Below, piece by piece: positions 33,690 through 45,479 of a stretch of 64,000 bases of DNA (its first letter is position 1; each line of letters opens with the position of its first letter). The position numbers and the translations under genes were made by a program. The notes beneath the pieces were generated by a model. That model was not told the DNA's origin. It did no database searches and worked only from the letters and a program-made list of their open reading frames with translations. The stretch is from the NCBI GenBank assembly GCA_028583685.1, contig JAMXIF010000002.1, forward strand, positions 56,825,906 to 56,889,905, written 5' to 3'. This DNA comes from Petaurus breviceps papuanus. Its lineage: Eukaryota; Chordata; Mammalia; Diprotodontia; Petauridae.

Positions 33690-34060
33690 TCCCTAAACTT
33701 GATTGTGCATTGCGTTCCTGCCACCACACTGTCCCTATGACCTTCCTATTACCTGGGATCTAAACCCTATCTTTCTCTGAAGGCCCTGTTTGAGACTTTC
33801 CTCTTTTAAAAGATTTTCCCTGATCATCCCAGCCATCAAAGACGGCTTTTTTCTTGGAACTTTGTTGGCATTTATTATTTCTACTCTGTATTTGGCATTT
33901 AGTTTATGTGACTTTCTCTTGTTATTTAAATTTTTATGTTTAGGTGCTGCCTTCCCAATTTGATTATAAATAATTTGAAGACAGAAATAATGCCTTTGCA
34001 TCATTGTACATCATGACTTTAATGTGGAGCTCTTTATATGGCAGGCATTCAAGAGCTTTA
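33690..34060 (+). mobile_element. L2 LINE 3' region, sense
   Basis: cctgtttgagactttcctct, agattttccctgatcatccc, tttggcatttagtttatgtg and aatttgaagacagaaataat, followed by gcattcaagagctttacatt, fits the L2 C-terminal and 3' UTR order. A worn trinucleotide (GAT)n patch follows at 34065-34083. Confidence 0.6.
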
Positions 34061-34424
34061 CATTGATGCTGATGCTGATGATGGTAGCAGTGAAAATTAA
34101 GATAATTATGAAGACAAAAATGACCTGGAAAATGACATTACCTCTCTGGCCCTCAGTGAGAGTTTCAGATGGTCCTTTTCACTTCCAAAATGTAGTGTAT
34201 GCACATGTGTGTGTGTTTAAGTGTATGGTCAACATATTCACATGCAGTTATAAATCATTGTATATATTACATGTGTTGCTGGAATTATTTGCACACTTGA
34301 CATTTTTTGTAAATTGAATACCTCACTTGCATATGGAAAGTCATTTTAAAAAATAAATTCTCTAATATTGTGATTCCCCCTAAGTTTACCGTTTACAAAT
34401 TTAGATTTTTTTTTCCTGGAAAGG

Positions 34425-34720
34425 TCTATTTGAATTGATACAGAAGGTAGCAAGAAGAACCAGGAGATCATCATACTCAATAATAGCAATAATATATTGA
34501 TGATCAACTCTGAAAGACTCAGCTACTTTAATCACTAAAATGATCTGAGACAATTCCAAAGGACTCATGATGAAAAATGCTATCCACCTCTATGAGGAGA
34601 ACTGATAAATTCAGTGTAGATTAAAGTATCATTTTTTTCACTTTATTTTACTTGCTCATTTTTTTCAATATGGTTAACATAGAAATATTTTTGCATGACT
34701 TAACATGTATAAACAATTTA
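34425..34720 (+). mobile_element. L1 3' end fragment, sense
   Basis: agcaagaagaaccaggagat, caataatatattgatgatca, gacaattccaaaggactcat and gatgaaaaatgctatccacc belong to the segment between the marsupial L1 ORF2 end and its 3' UTR; ttttcaatatggttaacata continues it. 5' truncated. Confidence 0.75.
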
Positions 34721-35204
34721 GATTTTTATAGTTAGGATTTCTTTATTACAAAATACATCTATATATTTTCCTGTCTACCTACCTGCATGTAAATACACGA
34801 ACAAACAAATATGTATTATATATGTCATGAAAAAAATGCTACAAACCAAGCTCCAAAATAAATTTGGACTGATGAAAACTAAGAACTGCATATAAAATAA
34901 ATAAATGTATATTGTGTCATTTAGAATTTATTTTCATTGGAAACTATGACTAGATTGCATATTCCAATGTCTTTCCTACATACAGATACTTGTGTTCTTA
35001 GAAGCTTTAAAAAGTCAAAGGAAAAAAAAATCACTTCAATAGAGACATTCTGATGGTTCTGGTCAACAAAACAGTGGATGTAAATTACCACAGAAGATAT
35101 AATCATTTCTTACGGAGGTCAGTATTCCAAATCAACCATACCATGGCCAATTGGGTTGCATCATAGAAATTTACTCAATTTCCCTATGTTTGTTTGTTTT
35201 AGAA

Positions 35205-35530
35205 ACTAATTGAATCATAGTTGAAAGAGGCCTTGAAAGTTGTCTAACTAAGAAATTTCTTCCACAAAATCTGCGACACCCAGTCTTTGCATGAATACTT
35301 CCAGTGATTAGGAGGTCCCCAAACTATAAAACGATCCATTTCATTATTGAATTGCTACTGTTATTAGGAAGCACTTTCTTATGATAAGCAGAAACTGATT
35401 CCTTATAATTTCCATACATAGGTCCTATTTCTCCATTCTGGAGCCATGCAGAGTAAGTCTTATTCGATCTCCTATGAGACAATAATTCAAATATTTGAAG
35501 ACAATAATTATATTCTGTTTTCTCATCTAT
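35205..35530 (-). mobile_element. L3/CR1-clade LINE 3' region, antisense
   Basis: ttgaatcatagttgaaagag, tactttccagtgattag-type text, ggaagcactttcttatgata, gagccatgcagagtaagtct and caaatatttgaagacaataa follow the antisense L3/CR1 3' end. Highly diverged. Confidence 0.55.
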
Positions 35531-36149
35531 AGATTAAGAATGTGAAATTATATAAGACATTCTTACATGAAATGATTTCAAGTCTCCTTAATAATACAAT
35601 TTACTGTCATTTGGACATGCTCCAGCTTGCCAATATCCTTTTAAAAATCTTTATTGATTTTAGTTTTTACATTATCTTCGTCTCTGAATATATACTTCTA
35701 CCTCCCCTCCATTCCTCAGAAAACCATGCCTTGAAACAAAGATTAAAAAGCAAGAAAAAAAAGGAAGTTTATCAAAAAGTCTCCCACTTCTATGGAAAGA
35801 GCAAACAATTTTTACTTCTTTTCTGGAGCCAATCTTCACCATAACAATTATATATTATTACATAATGTATTACATATCACAATATAATGCATTATATAAT
35901 TATATTTATTATATATTTATATAATTTATAACATATAATTGTGTAACAATTATTTTTTGGTCTTTTAATTTAAATTGTTGCAGTCATTGTGTGTACATAG
36001 TATTCCTGATTCTGCTTATTTCACTCTGTATCAGTTTATATAACTCTTCCTATGCTTCTATTAATTCTTCAATCTCATTGTTTCTTACAGGTTAGTAAGC
36101 TTATTATATTATGGACCAATATTTATTTAGCCATTCTCTAGTCATAAGA

Positions 36150-36340
36150 GCATAGATTTATATTTGGAAGTGACCTCAGAGGCAATCTATTACAGCCCTC
36201 TAATTTTACATGTGATGAAGGTGGGGTCCAAAGAGGATTGGGTACTAATCCAACCTGACACAGGTTAGCAAGGCTGGAATTTATGTCCCCTGACTCCAAA
36301 TGCAACATTCCTTCTAGCACATCCTGCTGCCTCCCAAATA
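36150..36340 (-). mobile_element. MIRc-type SINE inserted in the antisense L1
   Basis: catagatttatatttggaag, tgacctcagaggcaatctat, ggtggggtccaaagaggatt and cccctgactccaaatgcaac follow MIRc antisense. L1 text breaks at ctctagtcat and resumes at ctttgttcccaaatctttgg, so this SINE jumped into an existing L1. Confidence 0.65.
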
Positions 36341-36718
36341 ATCATCTGCTTTGTTCCCAAATCTTTGGTAATGCCCCCACAAAAAATTTTCTATGAGTAT
36401 TTTGGTGTATATGGAAACTTTCTTTCTGTCTTTGACCATATTGTTATATATACACCTAGCTATAGGAACTCTGGGTCAAAAAGTACAGACATTTTGGTCA
36501 CTATTTTAGCATGATTACATATTGTTTTCCAGAATGAATGATCCTATTAAAAACTATATCAACAATGTGTTAGTGCCCTTTCTATAGCAGTTCTGACATT
36601 ATTTATTGCTATCCTTTTTCATCTTTGCCCATTTTCTTGGTGGGAAGTGAAACCCTGAGTTGACTGGTTTTCTTGTATTATTAGAGATTTGGAGTAATCT
36701 TTCATAAGATCATTAACA

Positions 36719-38091
36719 ATGAGACCCAACAGTCAATGACTATATTAATCTACTGTTTGATAAACCCAAGGTCCCCAATTTTGGGTATAAGAACTCACTA
36801 TTTGACATAAACTACTGGGAAAACTGGAATGTAGTATGGCAGAAGTTGGGCATAGATCATTATCTAACACCATATACCAAAATCAAGTCTAAATGGGTGC
36901 ATGATCTAGGTATAAAGCCTGATACTGTAAGCAATCTGGAAAAGCAAATAATAGTTAACCTGTCAGATTTACGGAGAGGGGAAGAGTTTATGACCAAACA
37001 AGAATTAGAGAGCATTATAAAATGCGAAATGGATAATTTTGATTACATCAATTGAAAACCTTCTGTACAAACAAAGCCAATGTAACCAAGATTAAGAGGG
37101 AAGTGGAAAATTGGGAAAGAATTTTTACAACTAATGTCTCTGATAAAGGTCTTATTTCTAAACTATACAAAGAATTGAGTCAAATCTATAAAAATACAAT
37201 TCATTCCCCAACTGATAAATGATCAAAGGATATGAACAGGCAGTTTTCAGAGGAAGAAATATCTATAAGCACATGAAGAAATGCTCTAAATCACTACTGA
37301 TTAAAGAAAGGCAAATCAAAACAACTCTGAGGCACCACATCTCACTGGTCAGTTGGCTAAGATGACAAAACAGGAAAATGAAAAATGCTGGAGAGGATAT
37401 GGAAAAATTGGAACACTAATGCATTGCTGGTGGAGTTGTGATCTGATTCAACCATTCTGGAGACCAATCTAGAACTATGGCCAAATAGCTATAACCCAGC
37501 AATACCACTTCTAGGGTTATATCCCCAAAAGATCATAGAAGTAGGAGGAAGACCCATATGTACAAAAATATTTATAGCAGCTCTTTTTGTGGTGGAAAAG
37601 AATTGGAAATTAAGGGGATGTCCATCAATTGGGGAATGGCTGAACAAGTTGTGGTGTATAAATGTAATGGAATACTATTGTACTATAAGAAATGAGGAGC
37701 AGATGGACTTCATATTTACCTGGAGAGGCTTATATGAACTGATTCTGATGGAGAGAGATGTGTACATTCAGAGAAAGAACTAGAAAGAACAGAATTTGAA
37801 TGCAGATTGAAGCAAACTACCTGATCTCTTTCTTTTTCTTTGCTTTTGTTTCCTCTTTCCCATTGTTTATTCCATCTGATACAATCCTTCTTTATAACCT
37901 GACTAATGTCTAATGTGAAAGTATTTTCAGATCCTATACTTGATTGTATGCCACCATGGGGGGGGGGAGGTAGCAGAAGAAGGAGGGGGAGAAAATTTGA
38001 AACTCAAGGAATTGTGGAACTGAATCTTGTAAACTAAAAGTAAAAAAACAAATTAATAAAGACCAAAATTTTTTTTTAAAAAATAAAAAAT
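36719..38091 (+). mobile_element. 5'-truncated L1 (ORF2 C-terminus and 3' UTR) with target duplication
   Basis: Codons at about 36800-37055 read LTPYTKIKSKWVHDLGIKP, the counterpart of LTPYTKINSRWIKDLNVKP in human L1 ORF2p. A later piece (37589-37783) reads MEYYCTIRNEE against human MEYYAAIKNDE. Stops and shifts in between make it non-functional. The 3' UTR ends with an A-rich tail (ttaataaagaccaaaattt...). A perfect 13-bp duplication, aagatcattaaca, flanks the insertion at 36706-36718 and 38266-38278; the right copy lies beyond an additional SINE in the tail. Confidence 0.88.
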
Positions 38092-38253
38092 AGGGACAGC
38101 TAGGTGGCACAGTGAGTAAAGCACCAGCCCTGGAGTCAGGAGGAACCAAGTTCAGTTCTGGCCTCAGACACTTAACACCCCCACAAAAAAACTAGCTGTG
38201 TAAGCTTGGGCAAGTTACTTAACCCCAATTACCCTCCAAACAGAAAAAAAAAA
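38092..38253 (+). mobile_element. SINE-A (WSINE1-like) in the L1 tail
   Basis: gggacagctaggtggcacag, gtaaagcaccagccctggag, ggcctcagacacttaacacc, ctagctgtgtaagcttgggc, aagttacttaaccccaatta, then A-rich. Its own low-complexity duplication, ttaaaaaataaaaa, occurs at 38076-38089 and 38254-38267, showing it inserted into the L1 tail as a separate, later event. Confidence 0.88.
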
Positions 38254-38524
38254 TTAAAAAATAAAAAGATCATTAACAGTTTGCAATTCTTTTGAGAACT
38301 CCTGACTCATATCCATTAGAGGAATGGCTCTTGGCCTTACATATTTGTATTAATTATATGTCTTTAATATCACCCTGAGATAATTTATGAAAATTTTTCT
38401 TTCCTAAGTCATAGATTCTTTTATTATCCTAGTTTTTTTGTCCAAAAAGTGTTTTATTAAATTTATTTGTTTCCTCTTTTGTAATCACTTCTATTTTTTA
38501 TAAGAAGCGAGGAAACAAATGTCA

Positions 38525-38960
38525 ATATGCCTTACTATGCTCCAGGTACTGTGCTAAAGACTGAGGATACAAATACAAGCAAAAAAAAAAAAAAGACAAT
38601 TCTTGCTCTTAAATAGTTTACATTCTTAGAGGAAGACAGCACACAAAAGAGAGCTGAAATACAGCATAGGCATGATTCTGAACAGCAGAAAGTTAGGAAA
38701 AGGGCCAAGTGTGTGTGTGGGGGGGGGGGTATATGGAAGGCTGCCCTAAGAACCATAATAAAATGGAAGGTTCAGGAAGATCTCACAAAAAGAAGAAGGG
38801 GAAAGGCCTTGTGGAAGGATATTTCAGGGTGAGCAGGCTGTGGGTATAATAAGATATTCAGGGGTGAAGAGGCCTAGGTGCTAAGGGGGAAGTTCCACAA
38901 TGAGACAACAGTAGATTCTTGATTTTGAAGTAAAGAAAATCAGGAACAGGTCTAGGAAAG
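38525..38960 (-). mobile_element. L2-type LINE, antisense
   Basis: actatgctccaggtactgtg, ctaaagactgaggatacaaa, agtttacattcttagaggaa, ggccttgtggaaggatattt. Contains an A-run (38580-38594) and a G-run (about 38719-38729). Confidence 0.55.
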
Positions 38961-38994
38961 GAATGTCATCCTTAGAGTGTCATGGATACCATGT

Positions 38995-39190
38995 TAAGAT
39001 TACTGGATACTAAGTCAGAGACTGTGGTGTCAAATACAAGTTTTGTTACATCTTACCGTGTGACACTAGGAAAGTCACAACTCTCTGGGCCTTAGTTTCT
39101 TCATCTATACAATGAGTGAGTGGGTAATTCCAAATTAATTCTGAGGGCCTTTTTGACTTAAATTCTTGTGATTTTTATGAATCTAATATC
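38995..39190 (+). mobile_element. MIRc-type SINE, sense
   Basis: ccgtgtgacactaggaaagt, gggccttagtttcttcatct, atacaatgagtgagtgggta and ctgagggcctttttgactta match the MIRc body and 3' end. Confidence 0.65.
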
Positions 39191-39509
39191 TGATCTAGAA
39201 AATTTAAGGGAAGCCCACTCAATTTCTTTTTTTAGTTCCCAGAGTAATTATTATTAGAGACACAACAAATATTTAAAGAATCCATATATTATCTATATTA
39301 AAATTATCTGTGCTATGAAATTTCATACAATAACAAATTTAACATAATCAACATATAGCATATACATTTTTTAAAACAGTCAAGTTATCTTCTTACATGG
39401 AAATTCTCTATGGAAAATATTTTGTTAATCTAAAAGTGGTACATGAGTATGAGTTACTATTATTAATGCTTATTATTATTATTTTTATATATACCATATC
39501 TTAAATTGT

Positions 39510-40005
39510 AGGCTGCCTCCACCAGACAACACATTTCTATGATAACTTTTTTCACTTCCAGATTCTCCCTCTACCTCTCCAATTCAGGAACCTTTTCTTT
39601 GAGGTCCATATAATCCACATCTTCCACCTAATCAAAATCATAGTAACTATTGTCTTCAGATTTCCAAGACACTCTTCTTCCTTCCTCAACAAGTTCAAAC
39701 CTAGATCACAGTCTTTCTCTCCTTCCCAACTCCTACCCTCATACTGCCAACGTATACATTAACTCTCCTTCCATCATCGTTACAATTCAGTTTATCAATC
39801 TACTCACTTCACATGATCTCCTCCTCCACTCTATCTTAGCCATATACAAAGATGGTCATAGCCTTGATCTTGTCATCTACCACACATGTACCACTTCCAT
39901 CTTCAAGAATTCTGAAATCCCCTTTATCTGACAATAATCTTTTGACTTGTCACGTCTCCCACTGCCTGCTCATACCAAATGCTACACTTTGTGCTTCTAG
40001 TCCTT
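39510..40005 (+). mobile_element. L2 LINE ORF2 (endonuclease-to-RT region), sense
   Basis: ccttgatcttgtcatctacc, acttccatcttcaagaattc, tgaaatcccctttatctgac and aataatcttttgacttgtca follow the L2 pattern near the end of its AP-type endonuclease domain. The frame is broken apart from a 93-codon stretch without intact motifs. Confidence 0.65.
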
Positions 40006-41415
40006 TAACCTCTTTTATCCTCTGGTTTTAGACTATCAGGGCAGATTTCCTTTATAATATCTTGAAAAAAAGTTATATCTAGGCTCTTATTTTATCATGG
40101 TTTTCAAGTTGTCCAATGGTTCTTAAATTATCTTTCATCAGTCCATTTTCCAGGTTAGTTGTTTTTCCAACGAGATATTTCACATGTTTCTCTTTTTTCA
40201 TTCTTTTGATTTTGTTTTATTGTTTCTTGATGTTGCATGAAGTCATTGGCTTCTGCCTGTCCAATTCTAATTTTTAAGGAGTTATTTTCTTCAAAAAGCT
40301 TTTGTACCTCCTTTTCCATTTGGCCAAATCTGCTTTTAAAGGAGGTCTCTTCAGTGGATATTTATGCCTCTTTTACCATTTTTCCTATTCTGGTTTTTAA
40401 GGTGTCATTTTTATGACTCTTTTACCAAGCTGTTGCCTCTTTTTTCATGATTTTCTTGCTTCAGTCTCATTTCTTTTCCCAATTTTTCCTCTACTCCTCT
40501 TGTTTGATTTTTAAAATCCTCTTCCAGGAATTTTTTTTTTGGGGGGGGGGGGCTGAGATCAATTCACATTTTAATTTGAGGCTGTGGACGTAGCAGTTTG
40601 ATTCTGTTATCCTCTTTGGAGTTTGTGTTTTGAGTTTCCCTGTCACCATATTAACTTTATATGATCAGGTTTTGTTCTTTTTGTTGTTTGACCATTTTTT
40701 ACACCTTATTTCTTGACTTTTAATTTTATGTTAAAGTTGGTGTCTGTTTCTGAGGTAGAGGGAGCACCGTTCTGAGCTTGAGGTTTTGTTTTGTTTTGTT
40801 TTTCGTGCAGCTGTTTTCAGACCTAGTTCAGAGAGTGGGGGAGGTATGCATATTTTCAGTTTTTCCAAGATGGTATGATCTAAGGAGAGATGTAGTCACT
40901 GCTCTCCTAGCCTGTGCTCTGGTCTGTGAGCCACCATAAGCATTGCTTTCTGCCCTGGAACTGTCACCAGAGTGCCTGCTACCCTCTTTAGCAAGTTCTA
41001 GTGTACTGGTGTTCTTTTTTGCCCTGGGATTGAGAACTAGTTCTGAAACCTAGATCCACATATGGGCAATGCAACAGAATCCTGCACCCAGTGCCAGCAA
41101 AGGAACCTGTCTAATTTTCTTCTTTCCAGTTGTCTCACCATCCCCACCACCCCTTACTTTCTATAGACTTGGAATTCAGGAAGCCAGTGCTGCAAATTCA
41201 GTTGCCCCCAAGACCTCCTGGTGATGTGCCAGGGTGTTGCCTGTGTTGGACTGTGTTCCACTCTTATCCCAGTGTGACAGACTTTTCCTGCCAACCTTCT
41301 AAGTTCTCTTGGGCTGGCAAAAATTGTTTCATCCCATACTTTTATGTGTTCTGCCACTCCAGAATTTGTTTTGAGGCATCAATGTGGAAGGCAAATTTGG
41401 GAGAGCTCAAGAAGT
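40005..41415 (-). mobile_element. Antisense L1 5' half (5' UTR plus ORF1)
   Basis: Read on the minus strand, the right end (about 41415) is the L1 5' UTR (antisense text ctgccactccagaatttgtt, attgagaactagttc, ccaagatggtatgatctaag), followed by the ORF1 coiled-coil region. The antisense ORF1 text includes cttctgcctgtccaattcta, ttatttttcttcaaaaagct-type repeats of the heptad segment, and ctatcagggcag at the left edge. The element stops inside ORF1. A 128-codon plus-strand frame at 41130-41516 is antisense to the UTR and not a gene. It carries a G13 run at about 40539-40552. Confidence 0.7.
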
Positions 41416-41416
41416 G

Positions 41417-42572
41417 TAATGGCAAATGCAGAAGTAGTTCACACCTTGTTTCAGCTATTGAGTTAACACCTTGTTTCAATTCAAGTTTCTTTTGTGCCTT
41501 GTATCAAGTCTGTTAAGAAAGAAAACATGTGAACTCCACACCATGTGAACCCTAGAACTCATGAACTCCTGCAACAGGAAGGGAAGGAGCTAATAACCAT
41601 ATATAAATAGAATTTCCAGGCTAGAAAAGGAAGAACTGAAAAGAGTACTCTTGTGGTTGCAGTCAAGAAGGAGAAAACTTGTGGTACCCTGGCATTCTAT
41701 TTGTCTGTTCTGTCTGTGTTGATGTTTGTTTCTGATACTTTATACAGAAGCCCTGGGACCTCTGGAAGCCCTGATAGAAGATTTTCTGGTTGTGTGTTTA
41801 CAGAAGACTTGGAGGAGGGTTTTGGAGGTCCTAGGACTTTACTGATGATTTATGCTGACCTCTTGGACCTTGTTTGTGGGTCTCTATTGATTTCTATGTT
41901 GATGATTTGTGTTGAGTTCTCAGACCTTGTTGGTGGGTCTGAGTTGAATTCATAAGCAGATAGTGAATTGATGATGGTGCTGGCAATGTGCATGAATATG
42001 ATCGTGGCTCTGTCAAGCTTTGTCTTCCCAGAAACAGGAACTGTGAAGGACCTGAGGTGGACTGGACACTGTGAACTTCAATATGGAATGGGAATTGGAT
42101 GAAGAACTGGACAGGGAGCTGGACAAGGAAATGGGAGCTGCCTGCCTTTGAACCCAGGTGACAGTTGGAGCTGGGACCATGGAAGAGGAACCATGGAAGC
42201 TGAGAGCCAGCCTCAAGTCAAATTGAAAGAAGACTTTACTTGGATACTGTAAGATATAATCTGAAAAGATTATGATATACTATGACCTAGGGGTGCAGAA
42301 CTTCGACTTTTGTACTTTGTGATTCAATTAAGGATTTTGTGATTGACAAAATGAATGTATTTTGTTTAAAACTATGACCACTTTGGTGAAAACTATGTGG
42401 CCATTTTAGTGATAAGTGGTTGAGTTGTGACATGGTGAATGCTGTATTTTGATTTTCTATGATAAGTTGTAACATTGTGAATGCTGTACCTTAATTTGCT
42501 ATTAATGTTTTGTTCTGATTTGTTATTGAATAAATAGTATACTATGTAATCAGAATCCTGAATGCTGTTCAC
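41417..42572 (+). mobile_element. ERV-type LTR, probably solitary
   Basis: A fossil LTR-like unit of about 1.1 kb. A TATA-like box (atatataaatag) lies near 41598 and a poly-A signal (aataaa) near 42529, with no recognisable internal viral region beside it. The family is not assigned, the ends are approximate, and no terminal duplication is confirmed. Non-coding and old. Confidence 0.45.
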
Positions 42573-42599
42573 AGCAGCAGTCCTCTGGAAAGCTGCTGG

Positions 42600-42830
42600 T
42601 ACGTGGCTTTACAGGAAACCCCTGCCTTTTTTCTTTCCACTTCCCAAACTCTCCTAATTCTAGAGCCTTCTGTCTTTTAACTACCTTATATAATTTGTCT
42701 ATATTGCTTGTTTTCTCCCCAGTTAGATTGTGAGCTCCTTGAGAGTAGGGACTCTCCTTTGTCTTTTTTTGTATCCCCAATATTTAGCACAGTAGTAGGT
42801 GCTTAATAAATTCTTTATGGATGGACAGTG
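42600..42830 (+). mobile_element. L2 LINE 3' end, sense
   Basis: tagattgtgagctccttgag, agtagggactctcctttgtc, tgtatccccaatatttagca, cagtagtaggtgcttaataa. One of the clearest L2 ends in the window. Confidence 0.8.
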
Positions 42831-43284
42831 TTAGATGTTGTCTCCTCAAGGAATACAAGCTTTTCTTAACAGTATAGGTGAACTATTAAGCAGAAAGGAA
42901 TCTGAATGTCAAAGACAAGTCCAAATGATTGGGAAGTATCTGAGTTTGGGTAGGGTAGTAGCTTTTTGGTAGTTATCTGCACCTCTCTGGTCATCCATTA
43001 ACATAGACAGACATATGTATATCCTAATCACATCATGGCCTAAAAAGCAGAGTCATAAAGATTTGAAGCATAGTTGTTATCTTGGCAAAAACAAAGCAAC
43101 AACAACAACCAAAAAAAGAACATGAATTTTTGTTAGATTTCTAATTTGGTCACTAAATTTATATCTTCAAAGAATTAAATTTATACAGTTAATCTAATTG
43201 TAATGCTCTTTCATTATAATTCTTGTACAGTTCTCATGTACAGTTCTTTCTCATAGCCAGAAGATAAAAAAATTCCTGCTAAAA
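42831..43284. other. Unassigned non-coding DNA
   Basis: AT-rich; A/CAA-rich patch at 43085-43125. No gene or repeat recognised. Confidence 0.3.
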
Positions 43285-43480
43285 GAAAAATTAGACAATA
43301 TTTAAAGGTTTACAAAGTGCTTTAAAACATATTATAGTTTGATGTTCAAAAAAACCTTTTAACATTGGTTCTATCTTAACTTTTTTATGGCTGAGATAAT
43401 TAAGACTAACAGAGATTGAGTGACTTACCAAATTCACAGTACTCAGAAATGAGTTGAGATTCTAAACTGCTGTTCTTGTC
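43285..43480 (-). mobile_element. MIR SINE, antisense
   Basis: aaaggtttacaaagtgcttt, ttatggctgagataattaag, gattgagtgacttaccaaat and gagttgagattctaaactgc follow the antisense MIR order. Confidence 0.55.
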
Positions 43481-43756
43481 AGTCATATCTTTCTAATTTG
43501 CAAGGAGATCAAGAGTTTGTGGTTTGGGGCTTTTTTGATGTCTGCATTGTGGCAACCCTTTAGTATTGGTTAAATGTATATAGGAAGTGTAATTCATATT
43601 TATTTCTATTCTTTCATTCATTTGCCATATTTTGACATCAATAGAAGACTTAAATTGGTCAGGATAGAGTATTCCTAATGGAATATTGCTGTCTTATCAT
43701 TCTTTGTTCTAATCTTTCCTCTTCTTGTCCATACATAGACAGTTTATTCACAAATT

Positions 43757-44246
43757 ATGTCAACACTGGCAGGAGGCTTGGTTTTCAGGAATGCCCACAC
43801 CTTGATGCTGTGTGATTGGGCAGTGGGTCAAGAGGGTGGTTACATTCTCTGACCCAGGAGAAGGCTATATAATCCCTGATGTGAGGCTTTGCTTTGGGGC
43901 TCATTTTAAGAAGTATTCTGTGATTTGATCAGATGAGACTCTGGGAAGCCATTGTTGAGAGCCCCCCGCCTTTGAAAAACCCAGATGTTGATTTGATATG
44001 GAGGTAATGGTTGGACAGTTTAGAAAGTTTGGAAACCTGTCTACTTGATCTGTTTCTCTGTCTTGATAATTCTGTCTGTATACTCTGAAGTTCAGGGTGC
44101 TGACCTTTTTCCCCTGAACTATGTATATATTTGACTGATTAAAGTAAGCTTGTTAACCAATTTTGAGTTGCTTTCCTTTAGCAAAGCATATCTAAGAACC
44201 TGTGTTGGCAGCCACCCTGGGGACTCTGGGGTGCTTGCTGCTACAG
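43757..44246 (+). mobile_element. ERV-type LTR, first of a related pair
   Basis: A fossil LTR-like unit with a TATA-like box (ctatataatcc) near 43866 and a tail resembling the LTR at 44760-45479: both share ttaaagtaag near the 3' end, an agcaaag/agcagat block, and a terminal 'gcagcca.cctggg...gctgctaca/gctactaca' segment. Likely a solo LTR; the 5' boundary is approximate. Confidence 0.55.
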
Positions 44247-44759
44247 CTATGCAGGCTTGAGACTTCTGTGGCATTTAATTCTTCTTTAAGCTTTTTAGGA
44301 ACCTGAAGAAAACTGCCATATCTTCTCCTAATCTCCTCAAAACTAACTCTTCCCAATTATTTCAACATATTCTCATATGGCATGGATCTGAGATCCTTTA
44401 CTCTCATGGTTACCCTCTGGATACTTTCCGCTTTATCAATGTCTTTCCAAAACACAAAATTCCAGCTATTTTCTGACCAAAGCAAAGTATAAAAGGATTA
44501 TCTCATCCTGGTTCTTAGATAACCCTCTACTCTTAATATTGTGTGAGCCTTCTTTGCTGTCATATTACAGTTAATTTATATTGAAACTGTAATTCACTAA
44601 AACTCCCAGATTATTTTAAAAGACAAACTTCTATCTAAACATACTCCCACAATTTTTGACTAGTGAATTCTATTTCTTGAAACTAACCATAAGGCTTTAC
44701 ATTTATCCTAACAGAACTTCATCTTGTTAGATTTCGTCCAATTTTCTGCCCTAACAATA

Positions 44760-45479
44760 TTGGGGGAGGAGGTGGTGTTCTTGGTTGCTATTCATTTTAT
44801 TACTGTAATGTTAACAGAATAGAAAGATTTTCCCTGCTCATTAATAGGCCTACGTGACCACATGTATTCAGTCATAGATATCTTGCTGCTTTGAACTACA
44901 GCGCAGCTGTGATACATCCTGAGTAACATAGAGCCCATTGGGACCTAAGAGGAACTTGCCTAGGGAGAAGCTTATTTAGAGGGAGCCTTGCTTTTAGGAG
45001 GGATTGAACAACTTTAAGTATTAAGCTAATTAGGCACTGAGTCACAAGGGTTGTGGTGCCTTCTGGCTTTAAACCTATTAGCCAAAAGAACTTGTGTGTA
45101 TATATATTCTGAGGTGAGAATTTGCTTGGGGTTTCACTTAGGAGAAGGATCTTTTGATTCCCTGGACCTGACTCTGAGGAGCCATTTATTAAGAGCCCCC
45201 ACTACTCAGATGTTGGTGCTCTCCCAGTCTGAGGGTGTATGCAGGTGGTTGCATTACGTTGTTCAGACAGTTGGAGCCCTGTCTGTTGAATCACTATGCT
45301 AATTTCTCTGCTTGTATTTTCTGCTTCTCTGTAATTAAAGTAAGATTGTTGACCCCCTGCTTCTCTGTAATTAAAGTAAGATTGTTGACCCCCTTTAAAG
45401 TTATCTGTCCTTTAGAAAAGCAGATCAAAGAACATGTGCTAGCAGCCATCCTGGGTGTGCTAGGGTGATTGCTACTACA
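44760..45479 (+). mobile_element. ERV-type LTR inserted in L3/CR1
   Basis: A fossil LTR related to the one at 43757, same orientation. Flanking L3/CR1-like sequence on both sides shows it is an insertion. A short tandem duplication of about 33 bp (ctgcttctctgtaattaaag unit, about 45323-45388) lies near its 3' end. No internal viral region accompanies it. Ends are approximate. Confidence 0.55.

Larger units (their letters stand above)
35630..38510 (-). mobile_element. Old antisense L1 (ORF2 3' end and 3' UTR), host of a nested insertion
   Basis: Left part 35630-36705: aaaaatctttattgatttta, agtcattgtgtgtacatagt, atttatttagccattctcta, ccaaatctttggtaatgccc and tactctgggtcaaaaa-type blocks, all antisense L1. 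Right part 38279-38510 continues with ggaatggctcttggccttac and tcatagattcttttattatc. The two halves were separated by a sense L1 at 36719. A MIRc-type SINE also sits within it at about 36150-36340. Confidence 0.75.

Noticed and set aside
36706-38278. Chimeric L1-SINE co-retrotransposition
   Set aside because: The SINE has its own duplication (ttaaaaaataaaaa) within the L1 tail, so a later, separate insertion is simpler.
41130-41516. 128-codon plus-strand frame
   Set aside because: Antisense to an L1 5' UTR and running into a fossil LTR; no protein motif.
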